A stretch of 64,000 nt of DNA from Pseudomonas sp. ABC1 (GCF_013395055.1 NZ_CP058349.1:2727501-2791500); one strand, 5' to 3'. Shown: positions 18,566 to 27,658, numbered from the stretch's first letter. Made by a program: numbers and translations. Notes: a model not told the origin generated them from the sequence alone.

Positions 18566-18594
18566 TTGACGGTGTACGGGAAGCTCTTTAGACT
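18566..18594 (+). promoter_or_regulatory. Candidate str operon promoter
   Basis: TTGACG (18566-18571), a 17-bp spacer and TAGACT (18589-18594). The start would be near 18601, which is upstream of, not downstream of, the hairpin at 18610-18637. Only 34 bases separate that hairpin from rpsL, too few for another promoter, so this is the best candidate for rpsL transcription. Confidence 0.55.
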
Positions 18595-18609
18595 CTCGTA
18601 CCCCTAATT

Positions 18610-18637
18610 TGGCGGGGCGTTTTGCCCTGCCATTTTT
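18610..18637 (+). terminator. Terminator/attenuator between rpoC and rpsL
   Basis: TGGCGGGGC (18610-18618) pairs with GCCCTGCCA (18624-18632) with one G-T pair; TTTTT follows. It can end the rpoBC transcript, but it also lies in the 5' leader of any transcript starting at the promoter candidate at 18566-18594. Confidence 0.8.
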
Positions 18638-18671
18638 CGTTTGTGTCGAAAGACAACAGTGGAGCTAGTAG

Positions 18672-19043
18672 ATGGCAACTATCAACCAGCTGGTACGTCA
18701 GCCGCGTAAGCGCGTCGTCGAGAAAAGCGACGTCCCTGCGCTGCAGAACTGCCCGCAACGTCGTGGCGTGTGTACTCGCGTATACACCACCACGCCCAAG
18801 AAACCGAACTCTGCACTGCGTAAAGTCTGCCGTGTTCGCCTGACCAATGGCTTCGAAGTCGCCTCGTACATCGGCGGTGAAGGCCACAACCTGCAAGAGC
18901 ACAGTGTCGTGCTGATCCGTGGCGGTCGTGTAAAAGACCTTCCGGGTGTGCGCTATCACACCGTTCGCGGTTCCCTGGATACCTCGGGTGTCAAGGATCG
19001 TAAGCAGGGCCGTTCCAAGTACGGTACCAAGCGTCCGAAGTAA
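18672..19043 (+). CDS. rpsL: 30S ribosomal protein S12
   Basis: Lines the decoding centre. 123 aa with the conserved PKKPNSALRK loop and the GGRVKDLPGVRYH loop; the lysines whose change gives streptomycin resistance are wild type. First gene of the str operon (rpsL-rpsG-fusA-tuf). GGAG precedes the ATG by about 8 bases. The upstream terminator-like hairpin may attenuate the operon. Confidence 0.98.
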   Translation: MATINQLVRQPRKRVVEKSDVPALQNCPQRRGVCTRVYTTTPKKPNSALRKVCRVRLTNGFEVASYIGGEGHNLQEHSVVLIRGGRVKDLPGVRYHTVRGSLDTSGVKDRKQGRSKYGTKRPK

Positions 19044-19137
19044 GCAACATATCCATTTATTTGAGTCGATAAGAGTAAGGTCGGGCGTGCTGTGTTCACT
19101 GTCCCGAGCTACCTGAAGACCGTTTGAGGGCTTATCA

Positions 19138-19608
19138 ATGCCAAGACGTCGTGTAGCAGCCAAACGCGAGATTCTGGATGATCCGAAGTACGGAAGCCAG
19201 ATCCTCGCCAAGTTCATGAACCACGTGATGGAAAGCGGCAAGAAGGCCGTGGCCGAGCGCATCGTTTACGGTGCACTGGACACAGTCAAAACCCGCAAGA
19301 ACACCGATCCTCTGGAAATCTTCGAAAAAGCACTCGACGCCATCGCTCCGCTGGTCGAAGTGAAGTCCCGCCGCGTAGGTGGTGCGACTTACCAGGTTCC
19401 GGTCGAAGTTCGTCCTTCCCGTCGTAACGCGCTGGCAATGCGCTGGCTGGTAGACTCCGCGCGCAAACGCGGCGAGAAATCCATGGCTCTGCGCCTGGCT
19501 GGTGAGTTGCTGGATGCCTTCGAAGGCAAAGGCGCCGCAGTCAAGAAGCGTGAAGACGTGCATCGCATGGCTGAGGCTAACAAGGCCTTCTCGCACTACC
19601 GCTTCTGA
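19138..19608 (+). CDS. rpsG: 30S ribosomal protein S7
   Basis: Primary 16S rRNA binder that nucleates the head of the small subunit, and the autogenous repressor of the str operon in E. coli. 156 aa, starting MPRRRVAAKREIL. The RRVGGATYQVPVEV segment and the helix ending NKAFSHYRF are typical. The 94-bp gap after rpsL is where E. coli has its S7 target; I did not model a matching fold here. Confidence 0.98.
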   Translation: MPRRRVAAKREILDDPKYGSQILAKFMNHVMESGKKAVAERIVYGALDTVKTRKNTDPLEIFEKALDAIAPLVEVKSRRVGGATYQVPVEVRPSRRNALAMRWLVDSARKRGEKSMALRLAGELLDAFEGKGAAVKKREDVHRMAEANKAFSHYRF

Positions 19609-19638
19609 TTTCAGCGAAACTAACCTTGCGAGGGCTTT

Positions 19639-21744
19639 ATGGCTCGTACTACACCGATCAACCTTTACCGCAACATTGGTATCTGTGCGCACGTGGACGC
19701 GGGTAAAACCACGACCACCGAGCGCGTGCTGTTCTATACCGGTGTCAACCACAAGATGGGTGAAACCCATGATGGTGCTTCGACCACCGACTGGATGGTG
19801 CAGGAGCAGGAGCGCGGTATTACCATCACTTCCGCGGCCGTCACTGCCTTCTGGCAGGGTTCGCAGAAGCAGTACAAGAACCACCGTGTCAATGTGATCG
19901 ATACCCCCGGTCACGTTGACTTCACCATTGAAGTGGAGCGCTCCCTGCGCGTGCTCGATGGTGCGGTTGTGGTCTTCTGTGGTACTTCCGGCGTTGAGCC
20001 GCAGTCCGAAACTGTATGGCGTCAGGCCAACAAGTACGGTGTGCCGCGTATCGTCTACGTGAACAAGATGGACCGTCAGGGTGCCAACTTCCTGCGCGTT
20101 GTCGAGCAGATCAAGAAGCGCCTGGGCCACACTCCGGTTCCTCTGCAGCTGCAGATCGGCTCCGAAGAAAACTTCGTCGGTCAGGTCGACCTGCTGCGCA
20201 TGAAGGCCATCTACTGGAATGACGAAGACAAGGGTACGACCTTCCGCGAGGAAGAGATCCCTGCCGAGCTCCAGGATCAAGCTGAAGAGTATCGCTCCAA
20301 TATGGTCGAGGCTGCTGCCGAAGCCAACGAGGAGTTGATGAACAAGTACCTGGAAGAGGGTGAGCTGACCGTCGAAGAGATCAAGGCAGGTCTGCGTCAG
20401 CGGACTATTGCTGGCGAGATCGTTCCGGCTGTTCTGGGTTCTTCCTTCAAGAACAAGGGTGTTCCCCTGGTTCTCGATGCTGTGATCGACTTCCTGCCTG
20501 CGCCGACCGATATTCCTCCGATCCAGGGTGTCAATCCGGATAACGAGGAGCAGTCTGACGAGCGTATCGCTTCCGACGAAGCTCCGTTCTCTGCGCTGGC
20601 CTTCAAGATCGCGACCGACCCCTTCGTGGGTACGCTGACCTTCGCTCGGGTTTATTCCGGCGTCCTGGCTTCCGGCGACTCCGTGATCAACTCGGTCAAG
20701 GGCAAGAAAGAGCGCGTTGGTCGTATGGTGCAGATGCACGCCAACCAGCGTGAAGAGATCAAGGAAGTGCGCGCGGGCGACATCGCTGCGCTGATCGGCA
20801 TGAAGGATGTCACCACGGGCGATACCCTGTGCGATACCGACAAGCCAATCATCCTTGAGCGCATGGACTTCCCGGAGCCGGTCATTTCGGTGGCTGTCGA
20901 GCCGAAGACCAAGGCCGACCAGGAGAAAATGGGTATTGCGCTGGGTCGTCTGGCTCAGGAAGACCCGTCCTTCCGCGTCAAGACTGACGAAGAAACCGGT
21001 CAGACCATCATTTCCGGTATGGGCGAGCTGCACCTGGACATCCTTGTCGACCGTATGCGTCGCGAGTTCAATGTCGAGGCGAATATCGGCAAGCCGCAGG
21101 TTTCCTACCGCGAGAAGATCACCAAGACCAATGTCGAAATCGAAGGCAAGTTCGTTCGTCAGTCCGGTGGTCGTGGTCAGTTCGGGCATTGCTGGATTCG
21201 CTTCTCGCCTGCTGATGAGGGCGAAGAAGGGCTGATCTTCACCAGTGAAGTGGTAGGTGGTGTGGTTCCGAAGGAATACATCCCGGCTATCCAGAAAGGC
21301 ATCGAAGAGCAGATGAAGAACGGCGTTGTCGCTGGCTATCCGCTCCTCGGTCTGAAGGCAGTCGTATTCGATGGTTCTTACCATGACGTCGACTCCAACG
21401 AGATGGCGTTCAAGATCGCTGCCTCCATGGCGACCAAGCAACTGGCCCAGAAGGGCGGTGGCGTGGTTCTCGAGCCGATCATGAAGGTCGAAGTGGTGAC
21501 TCCAGAGGACTACATGGGTGACGTGATGGGTGACCTGAACCGTCGTCGTGGTCTGATCCAGGGGATGGAAGATTCGGTTTCGGGTAAAGTTATCCGTGCC
21601 GAGGTTCCGCTGGGCGAGATGTTCGGTTATGCGACCGACGTTCGTTCCATGTCCCAGGGTCGCGCCAGCTACTCCATGGAATTCTCCAAATACTCCGAAG
21701 CTCCGTCGAACATCGTCGAAGCACTGGTTAAAAAACAAGGCTAA
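19639..21744 (+). CDS. fusA: Elongation factor G
   Basis: GTPase that drives translocation and, with RRF, ribosome recycling. 701 aa. The G domain has AHVDAGKTTTTE, RGITITSA, DTPGHVDF and NKMD; domains III-V follow with GMGELHLDI. This is the str-operon copy (fusA1 type); pseudomonads often carry a second, divergent gene elsewhere. It starts 30 bp after rpsG and 30 bp before tuf copy 2, with GCGAGGGC as the ribosome site. Confidence 0.98.
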   Translation: MARTTPINLYRNIGICAHVDAGKTTTTERVLFYTGVNHKMGETHDGASTTDWMVQEQERGITITSAAVTAFWQGSQKQYKNHRVNVIDTPGHVDFTIEVERSLRVLDGAVVVFCGTSGVEPQSETVWRQANKYGVPRIVYVNKMDRQGANFLRVVEQIKKRLGHTPVPLQLQIGSEENFVGQVDLLRMKAIYWNDEDKGTTFREEEIPAELQDQAEEYRSNMVEAAAEANEELMNKYLEEGELTVEEIKAGLRQRTIAGEIVPAVLGSSFKNKGVPLVLDAVIDFLPAPTDIPPIQGVNPDNEEQSDERIASDEAPFSALAFKIATDPFVGTLTFARVYSGVLASGDSVINSVKGKKERVGRMVQMHANQREEIKEVRAGDIAALIGMKDVTTGDTLCDTDKPIILERMDFPEPVISVAVEPKTKADQEKMGIALGRLAQEDPSFRVKTDEETGQTIISGMGELHLDILVDRMRREFNVEANIGKPQVSYREKITKTNVEIEGKFVRQSGGRGQFGHCWIRFSPADEGEEGLIFTSEVVGGVVPKEYIPAIQKGIEEQMKNGVVAGYPLLGLKAVVFDGSYHDVDSNEMAFKIAASMATKQLAQKGGGVVLEPIMKVEVVTPEDYMGDVMGDLNRRRGLIQGMEDSVSGKVIRAEVPLGEMFGYATDVRSMSQGRASYSMEFSKYSEAPSNIVEALVKKQG

Positions 21745-21774
21745 TCCAGCCCTTTAGGCAAGAGGTTCACTGTC

Positions 21775-22968
21775 GTGGCTAAAGAAAAATTCGAACGTAA
21801 CAAACCGCACGTCAACGTTGGCACCATTGGTCACGTTGACCATGGCAAAACCACTCTGACCGCTGCTCTGACTCGCGTCTGCTCCGAAGTGTTCGGTTCG
21901 GCCAAGGTCGACTTCGACAAGATCGATAGCGCTCCGGAAGAGAAGGCTCGCGGTATCACCATCAACACTGCGCACGTAGAGTACGACTCCAACATTCGTC
22001 ACTACGCGCACGTTGACTGCCCGGGTCACGCCGACTACGTGAAGAACATGATCACCGGTGCTGCCCAGATGGACGGCGCGATCCTGGTTTGCTCGGCTGC
22101 TGACGGCCCTATGCCGCAGACTCGTGAGCACATCCTGCTGTCCCGTCAGGTAGGTGTTCCTTACATCGTTGTGTTCCTGAACAAGGCTGACGTTGTTGAC
22201 GACGCCGAGCTGCTGGAACTGGTCGAAATGGAAGTTCGTGACCTGCTGAGCACTTACGACTTCCCGGGTGATGACACTCCGATCATCATCGGTTCCGCTC
22301 TGATGGCCCTGAACGGCCAGGATGACAACGAGCTGGGTACTACCGCGGTCAAGAAGCTGGTCGAAACATTGGACAGCTACATTCCTGAGCCGGTTCGTGC
22401 CATTGATCGTCCGTTCCTGATGCCGATCGAAGACGTGTTCTCGATTTCCGGTCGCGGTACTGTTGTGACTGGTCGTGTGGAGCGCGGTATCGTCAAGATC
22501 CAGGAAGAGATCGAGATCGTCGGTCTGCGTCCGACCACCAAGACCACCTGCACCGGTGTCGAGATGTTCCGTAAGCTGCTCGACGAAGGTCGTGCTGGCG
22601 AGAACTGCGGCGTACTGCTGCGCGGCACCAAGCGTGATGACGTCGAGCGTGGTCAGGTTCTGGCCAAGCCGGGCACCATCAAGCCGCACACCAAGTTCGA
22701 AGCAGAAGTGTACGTTCTGTCCAAAGAAGAGGGTGGTCGTCATACCCCGTTCTTCAAGGGCTACCGTCCGCAGTTCTACTTCCGTACCACTGACGTGACC
22801 GGTTCGTGCGAACTGCCGGAAGGCGTTGAGATGGTCATGCCGGGCGACAACGTGAAAATGGTTGTCACCCTGATCAAGCCGATCGCCATGGAAGACGGCC
22901 TGCGCTTCGCTATTCGCGAAGGCGGTCGTACCGTTGGTGCTGGCGTGGTTGCCAAGATCGTCGAGTAA
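21775..22968 (+). CDS. tufA: Elongation factor Tu, copy 2
   Basis: Last gene of the str operon and a near-perfect duplicate of the gene at 5329-6522: both encode the same 397-aa protein. I count about 13 synonymous differences over 1194 bases. The start is GTG here and ATG in the first copy, and identity begins only from that codon on, so the flanks are unrelated. AAGAGG provides a better ribosome site than the other copy has. A strong terminator follows. Confidence 0.98.
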   Translation: MAKEKFERNKPHVNVGTIGHVDHGKTTLTAALTRVCSEVFGSAKVDFDKIDSAPEEKARGITINTAHVEYDSNIRHYAHVDCPGHADYVKNMITGAAQMDGAILVCSAADGPMPQTREHILLSRQVGVPYIVVFLNKADVVDDAELLELVEMEVRDLLSTYDFPGDDTPIIIGSALMALNGQDDNELGTTAVKKLVETLDSYIPEPVRAIDRPFLMPIEDVFSISGRGTVVTGRVERGIVKIQEEIEIVGLRPTTKTTCTGVEMFRKLLDEGRAGENCGVLLRGTKRDDVERGQVLAKPGTIKPHTKFEAEVYVLSKEEGGRHTPFFKGYRPQFYFRTTDVTGSCELPEGVEMVMPGDNVKMVVTLIKPIAMEDGLRFAIREGGRTVGAGVVAKIVE

Positions 22969-22987
22969 TCTATCGGCGCTCTGAAAG

Positions 22988-23009
22988 AGGCCCCTTCGGG
23001 GGCCTTTTT
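22988..23009 (+). terminator. str operon terminator
   Basis: AGGCCCC (22988-22994), a TTCG loop and GGGGCCT (22999-23005) followed by TTTT. A textbook intrinsic terminator 20 bp after the tuf stop. Confidence 0.92.
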
Positions 23010-23026
23010 CTATTGTTGATCATTTA

Positions 23027-23055
23027 TTGACACCCTATGGGCCCATCCGTACAAT
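23027..23055 (+). promoter_or_regulatory. S10 operon promoter
   Basis: A perfect TTGACA (23027-23032), a 17-bp spacer and TACAAT (23050-23055), the best sigma-70 match in the window. Transcription should start near 23062, leaving a leader of only about 58 bases before rpsJ. Confidence 0.88.
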
Positions 23056-23119
23056 TGCGCCTCCTTTTACCCGGCGTATTGCGCCTGGTGAGGATGGCTA
23101 TTAGGAGTCTGAGGTCAAA

Positions 23120-23431
23120 ATGCAAAACCAACAAATCCGTATTCGGTTGAAGGCTTTTGACCATCGCCTGATCGATCAATCAACCCAGGAAATCGTGGAA
23201 ACCGCGAAACGTACTGGTGCTCAGGTGCGTGGTCCGATTCCGCTGCCAACTCGCAAAGAACGATTCACGGTTCTGATCTCTCCGCACGTCAACAAAGACG
23301 CGCGCGATCAGTATGAAATCCGTACTCATAAGCGTGTGCTGGACATCGTTCAGCCGACGGATAAAACCGTCGATGCGTTGATGAAGCTCGATCTTGCGGC
23401 TGGTGTGGAAGTGCAGATCAGCCTCGGCTAA
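23120..23431 (+). CDS. rpsJ: 30S ribosomal protein S10
   Basis: Head protein of the small subunit that also acts as NusE, joining NusB and NusG in antitermination. 103 aa, beginning MQNQQIRIRLKAFDHRLID, with the conserved loop GPIPLPTRKERFTV. First gene of the S10 operon. The stop codon is embedded in a small palindrome, CTAAAAC/GTTTTAG (23428-23445), without a T tract. Confidence 0.98.
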   Translation: MQNQQIRIRLKAFDHRLIDQSTQEIVETAKRTGAQVRGPIPLPTRKERFTVLISPHVNKDARDQYEIRTHKRVLDIVQPTDKTVDALMKLDLAAGVEVQISLG

Positions 23432-23511
23432 AACCCCGGTTTTAGTCGTGTAACGCTCTGAAATGGGCGGCCATAGCGGGTGAAAGCCCCGTACACATAA
23501 GAGGTTTCAAA

Positions 23512-24147
23512 ATGACTATTGGTGTAGTCGGTCGTAAGTGCGGCATGACCCGCATTTTCACCGAAGAAGGTGTCTCGATTCCGGTTACGGTCATCGAGGT
23601 TGAGCCGAATCGCGTCACTCAGTTCAAGAATGAAGAGAGCGATGGTTATCTTGCCGTACAGGTGACTGTCGGTGAGCGTCGTGCCTCTCGCGTCAGCAAG
23701 GCTCAAGCCGGGCATTTTGCCAAGGCTAACGTTGCAGCTGGCCGTTCCGTCATCGAGTTTCGTCTGGAAGAAGGCGAGTACGCAGTCGGTGATGAGATCA
23801 AAGCCGAGATTTTCCAGGCGGGACAGCTGGTCGACGTGACCGGTCAGTCCAAGGGTAAAGGCTTTGCCGGTACCATCAAGCGCTGGAACTTCCGTGGTCA
23901 GGACAATACCCACGGTAACTCCGTTTCCCACCGCGTTCCGGGTTCCATTGGCCAATGCCAGACTCCTGGTCGTGTATTCAAGGGCAAGAAAATGTCCGGT
24001 CATATGGGCGCCGAGCGCGTGACCGTTCAGTCCCTGGAAATCGTGCGTGTCGATGCAGAACGCAATCTGCTGCTGGTCAAGGGTGCAGTGCCCGGCGCCA
24101 CTGGCGGTGATGTGCTCGTGCGTCCGGCTGCCAAGGCTCGCGGGTAA
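23512..24147 (+). CDS. rplC: 50S ribosomal protein L3
   Basis: Early assembly protein whose long loop reaches the peptidyl-transferase centre. 211 aa. The loop segment GSIGQCQTPGRVFKGKKM includes the glutamine methylated by PrmB in E. coli. It follows rpsJ after an 80-bp gap, the longest in this operon, with AAGAGG before the ATG. Confidence 0.97.
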   Translation: MTIGVVGRKCGMTRIFTEEGVSIPVTVIEVEPNRVTQFKNEESDGYLAVQVTVGERRASRVSKAQAGHFAKANVAAGRSVIEFRLEEGEYAVGDEIKAEIFQAGQLVDVTGQSKGKGFAGTIKRWNFRGQDNTHGNSVSHRVPGSIGQCQTPGRVFKGKKMSGHMGAERVTVQSLEIVRVDAERNLLLVKGAVPGATGGDVLVRPAAKARG

Positions 24148-24159
24148 GGGGGAGTTCAG

Positions 24160-24762
24160 ATGCAATTGAATGTTAATGGCGCACAAGCCATAGAAGTCTC
24201 CGAGCGCACCTTCGGTGGTGAGTTCAACGAGACACTGGTTCACCAGGCTGTCGTCGCCTATATGGCTGGCGGTCGTCAAGGTAGCAAGCAGCAGAAGACC
24301 CGTTCCGACGTGGCTGGTGGCGGTAAGCGCCCATGGCGTCAGAAGGGCACTGGCCGTGCTCGTGCCGGTACCACTCGTGGTCCGATCTGGCGTGGCGGTG
24401 GTGTGACTTTCGCTGCTCGCCCGCAGAATCATGATCAGAAACTCAACAAGAAGATGTATCGCGCAGCTCTGCGCTCCATTCTTGCTGAGCTGGTTCGTTC
24501 CGAACGTCTGGTGGTCGTCGAGAACTTCGCCGTCGAAGCGCCTAAAACCAAGGAGCTTGCCAGCAAGCTTGGTGGTCTGGGTCTGAGCGACGTGCTGATC
24601 GTTTCCGATTCCGTAGACGAGAACCTGTATCTGGCAGCGCGCAACCTGCCGCACGTCGATGTTCGTGATGTGCAAGGTTCGGATCCTGTCAGTCTGATCG
24701 CCTATGACAAGGTGCTGATCACCGTGTCGGCTGTGAAGAAATTCGAGGAGCTGCTGGGATGA
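24160..24762 (+). CDS. rplD: 50S ribosomal protein L4
   Basis: Lines the exit tunnel with its extended loop (KQQKTRSDVAGGGKRPWRQ) and, in enterics, represses the S10 operon. 200 aa. Start ATG 24160 is preceded by GGGGGAG. Its last four bases overlap rplW (ATGA), which implies coupled translation. Confidence 0.97.
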   Translation: MQLNVNGAQAIEVSERTFGGEFNETLVHQAVVAYMAGGRQGSKQQKTRSDVAGGGKRPWRQKGTGRARAGTTRGPIWRGGGVTFAARPQNHDQKLNKKMYRAALRSILAELVRSERLVVVENFAVEAPKTKELASKLGGLGLSDVLIVSDSVDENLYLAARNLPHVDVRDVQGSDPVSLIAYDKVLITVSAVKKFEELLG

Positions 24763-25058
24763 ACCAGGAACGCGTATTCAAAGTCCTGCTTGGTCCGCAC
24801 GTCTCCGAGAAGGCAACCGTGCTGGCTGACAGCAAGAGCCAATTCGTTTTCAAGGTTGCTACCGATGCAACCAAGCTGGAAATCAAGAAGGCCGTCGAAA
24901 GCCTGTTCAACGTGAAGGTCGCCAAAGTCTCCACCCTGAATGTTCAGGGCAAGACCAAGCGTACCGCTCGCGGCCTGGGCAAGCGTAACGACTGGAAGAA
25001 GGCGTATATCGCTCTTCAGCCAGGTCAGGATCTCGATTTCTCCGGCGCTGCTGAGTAA
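24759..25058 (+). CDS. rplW: 50S ribosomal protein L23
   Basis: Sits at the tunnel exit and is the docking point for trigger factor and SRP. 99 aa: MNQERVFKVLLGPHVSEKA at the N-terminus and the GKTKRTARGLGKRNDWKKA loop that reaches into the tunnel. The ATG lies inside the last codons of rplD, a 4-bp overlap. Confidence 0.97.
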   Translation: MNQERVFKVLLGPHVSEKATVLADSKSQFVFKVATDATKLEIKKAVESLFNVKVAKVSTLNVQGKTKRTARGLGKRNDWKKAYIALQPGQDLDFSGAAE

Positions 25059-25072
25059 GGAAGGGGTGCATC

Positions 25073-25894
25073 ATGGCAATCGTTAAATGCAAACCGACTT
25101 CCGCGGGCCGCCGTTTCGTGGTCAAAGTGGTAGGTCAGGAGCTGCACAAAGGCGCTCCTTACGCTCCGCTGCTCGAGAAGAAGTCGAAAACTGGCGGCCG
25201 TAACAACAACGGTCGTATCACCACTCGTCACGTTGGCGGTGGTCACAAGCAGCACTATCGTCTGGTCGATTTTCGTCGCAACAAGGATGGCATCCCTGCC
25301 ATCGTCGAGCGCGTAGAGTATGACCCGAACCGTACTGCACACATCGCTCTGCTGAAATATGCGGACGGTGAGCGTCGTTACATCATCGCGCCGAAAGGCG
25401 TGAGCGCCGGTGATCAACTGGTGTCCGGTGTCAACGCGCCAATCAAGGCTGGCAACAGTCTGCCGCTGCGCAACATTCCGCTGGGTTCCACCGTTCACGG
25501 TATCGAACTGAAGCCGGGCAAAGGTGCACAGATCGCTCGTTCGGCTGGTGCTTCTGCCCAGTTGGTAGCGCGTGAGGGTGCCTATGTAACGCTGCGTCTG
25601 CGCTCTGGCGAGATGCGCAAAGTGCTGGCCGAGTGCCGTGCAACGCTGGGCGAGGTCTCGAACTCTGAGCATAGCCTGCGCTCCCTGGGTAAAGCTGGTG
25701 CCAAGCGCTGGCGTGGTGTTCGCCCAACCGTTCGCGGTGTGGCGATGAACCCGGTCGATCACCCCCATGGTGGTGGTGAAGGTCGTACCTCGGGCGGTCG
25801 TCATCCGGTGTCGCCGTGGGGCTTCCCGACCAAGGGTGCGAAGACCCGGTCGAATAAGCGCACCGATAACATGATTGTCCGTCGTCGCAAGTAA
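25073..25894 (+). CDS. rplB: 50S ribosomal protein L2
   Basis: One of the most conserved ribosomal proteins, needed for subunit joining and peptidyl transfer. 273 aa, with the NPVDHPHGGGEGR segment holding the histidine close to the catalytic centre and a basic C-terminal tail ending DNMIVRRRK. The start is 14 bp after rplW. Confidence 0.98.
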   Translation: MAIVKCKPTSAGRRFVVKVVGQELHKGAPYAPLLEKKSKTGGRNNNGRITTRHVGGGHKQHYRLVDFRRNKDGIPAIVERVEYDPNRTAHIALLKYADGERRYIIAPKGVSAGDQLVSGVNAPIKAGNSLPLRNIPLGSTVHGIELKPGKGAQIARSAGASAQLVAREGAYVTLRLRSGEMRKVLAECRATLGEVSNSEHSLRSLGKAGAKRWRGVRPTVRGVAMNPVDHPHGGGEGRTSGGRHPVSPWGFPTKGAKTRSNKRTDNMIVRRRK

Positions 25895-25910
25895 TTAGAG
25901 GGATACGACA

Positions 25911-26186
25911 GTGCCGCGTTCTCTGAAAAAAGGTCCTTTTATCGATCTTCACCTATTGAAGAAGGTCGAAGTGGCGGTGGAGAAGGGCGATCGCAAGCCG
26001 GTTAAAACCTGGTCTCGCCGTTCAATGATTCTGCCGCAAATGGTCGGTTTGACCATCGCTGTTCACAATGGTCGTCAACATGTCCCGGTTCTCGTGAACG
26101 AAGACATGGTCGGTCACAAGCTCGGCGAGTTCGCTGCTACCCGCACCTATCGCGGGCACGTAGCGGACAAGAAAGGCAAGCGCTAA
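25911..26186 (+). CDS. rpsS: 30S ribosomal protein S19
   Basis: Head protein near the A-site tRNA, a partner of S13. 91 aa. It begins with GTG (25911) as MPRSLKKGPFIDLHLLKK, the family N-terminus, with GAGGG upstream. The C-terminal GEFAATRTYRGHVADKK stretch is typical. Confidence 0.97.
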   Translation: MPRSLKKGPFIDLHLLKKVEVAVEKGDRKPVKTWSRRSMILPQMVGLTIAVHNGRQHVPVLVNEDMVGHKLGEFAATRTYRGHVADKKGKR

Positions 26187-26199
26187 GGGGTAAGGAAAG

Positions 26200-26532
26200 A
26201 TGGAAGTAGCCGCTAAGTTGTCGGGCGCTCGCATCTCCGCCCAGAAAGCCCGCCTGGTCGCCGACCAGATCCGCGGGAAGAAGGTGGGCGACGCGCTCAA
26301 CCTCCTGGCTTTCAGCAGTAAGAAAGCCGCAGAGATCATGAAAAAAGTGCTGGAGTCGGCCGTTGCCAACGCCGAGCACAACGAAGGCGCAGATGTGGAT
26401 GACCTGAAGGTTTCCACTGTCTTCGTCAACGAGGGGCGTTCGCTTAAGCGCATCATGCCGCGTGCCAAAGGCCGTGCTGATCGCATCGTCAAGCGGTCTT
26501 GCCATATCACTGTCAAGGTTGCGGACAAGTAA
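26200..26532 (+). CDS. rplV: 50S ribosomal protein L22
   Basis: Globular surface part plus a beta-hairpin that narrows the exit tunnel opposite L4. 110 aa. The hairpin segment KRIMPRAKGRADRIVKR is intact, with no tunnel-widening deletion of the kind seen in macrolide resistance. It lies 13 bp after rpsS. Confidence 0.97.
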   Translation: MEVAAKLSGARISAQKARLVADQIRGKKVGDALNLLAFSSKKAAEIMKKVLESAVANAEHNEGADVDDLKVSTVFVNEGRSLKRIMPRAKGRADRIVKRSCHITVKVADK

Positions 26533-26545
26533 CGGAGTCGATCAG

Positions 26546-27232
26546 ATGGGTCAGAAAGTACATCCCACTGGCATTCGCCTGGGAATCGTCAAGGAGCACA
26601 CCTCCGTCTGGTACGCAGACGGTCGTAACTACGCCGATTATCTGCTTGCAGATCTGAACGTGCGTGAGTACCTCCAGGACAAACTAAAAAGCGCGTCCGT
26701 AAGCCGTATCGACATCGCTCGCCCGGCTCAAACCGCACGCATCACCATCCACACTGCTCGTCCCGGTATCGTTATCGGCAAGAAAGGTGAGGATGTTGAG
26801 AAGCTGCGTCAGGACCTGACCAAGCAAATGGGTGTGCCGGTGCACATCAACATCGAAGAGATCCGCAAGCCGGAGCTCGATGCCATGCTGGTTGCACAGA
26901 GCGTTGCTCAGCAGCTGGAGCGTCGCGTAATGTTCCGCCGCGCCATGAAGCGCGCCGTACAGAACGCCATGCGCATTGGTGCCAAGGGCATCAAAATCCA
27001 GGTCAGTGGTCGTCTGGGTGGGGCTGAAATTGCCCGTACCGAGTGGTATCGCGAAGGTCGTGTGCCCCTGCACACCCTGCGTGCCGATATCGATTACAAC
27101 ACTTACGAAGCGCACACCACTTACGGTGTGATCGGTGTCAAGGTGTGGATCTTCAAAGGCGAGGTCATCGGTGGCCAGCATGAAGAGCTCAAGCCTCAGG
27201 CGCCCGCTCCTCGTAAGAAAGCTGCCAAGTAA
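26546..27232 (+). CDS. rpsC: 30S ribosomal protein S3
   Basis: Forms part of the mRNA entry channel and its helicase. 228 aa from ATG 26546 (MGQKVHPTGIRLGI); an open frame reaches back into rplV but is not used. The KH domain motif GIVIGKKGEDVEKLR is clear. GGAGTCGATCAG precedes the start. Confidence 0.97.
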   Translation: MGQKVHPTGIRLGIVKEHTSVWYADGRNYADYLLADLNVREYLQDKLKSASVSRIDIARPAQTARITIHTARPGIVIGKKGEDVEKLRQDLTKQMGVPVHINIEEIRKPELDAMLVAQSVAQQLERRVMFRRAMKRAVQNAMRIGAKGIKIQVSGRLGGAEIARTEWYREGRVPLHTLRADIDYNTYEAHTTYGVIGVKVWIFKGEVIGGQHEELKPQAPAPRKKAAK

Positions 27233-27244
27233 GGAGTACGCCAC

Positions 27245-27658
27245 ATGTTGCAACCAAAGCGTACAAAATTCCGCAAGCAGATGACTGGCCACAACCGTGG
27301 TCTGGCTCAGCGCGGTAGCAAGGTCAGCTTCGGCGAGTTCGCGCTGAAGTCCGTTTCCCGTGGTCGCCTGACTGCGCGCCAGATCGAAGCGGCACGTCGT
27401 GCCCTTACTCGTCACGTAAAACGTGGCGGCAAGATCTGGATCCGCGTATTCCCCGACAAGCCTGTCACCAAGAAGCCTCTGGAAGTCCGGATGGGTAAAG
27501 GTAAGGGTAACGTCGAGTACTGGGTAGCCCAGATTCAGCCGGGCAAGGTGCTCTACGAGATCGAGGGTGTTTCCGAAGAGCTGGCGCGTGAGGCGTTTGC
27601 CTTGGCTGCTGCGAAGCTGCCGCTCGCCACCTCCTTTGTTAAGCGGACGGTGATGTGA
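27245..27658 (+). CDS. rplP: 50S ribosomal protein L16
   Basis: Organises the A-site tRNA region of the large subunit. 137 aa, beginning MLQPKRTKFRKQ, with the GRLTARQIEAARRALTRH and RMGKGKGNVEYWVA segments of the family. Its stop TGA shares one base with the ATG of rpmC. Confidence 0.97.
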   Translation: MLQPKRTKFRKQMTGHNRGLAQRGSKVSFGEFALKSVSRGRLTARQIEAARRALTRHVKRGGKIWIRVFPDKPVTKKPLEVRMGKGKGNVEYWVAQIQPGKVLYEIEGVSEELAREAFALAAAKLPLATSFVKRTVM

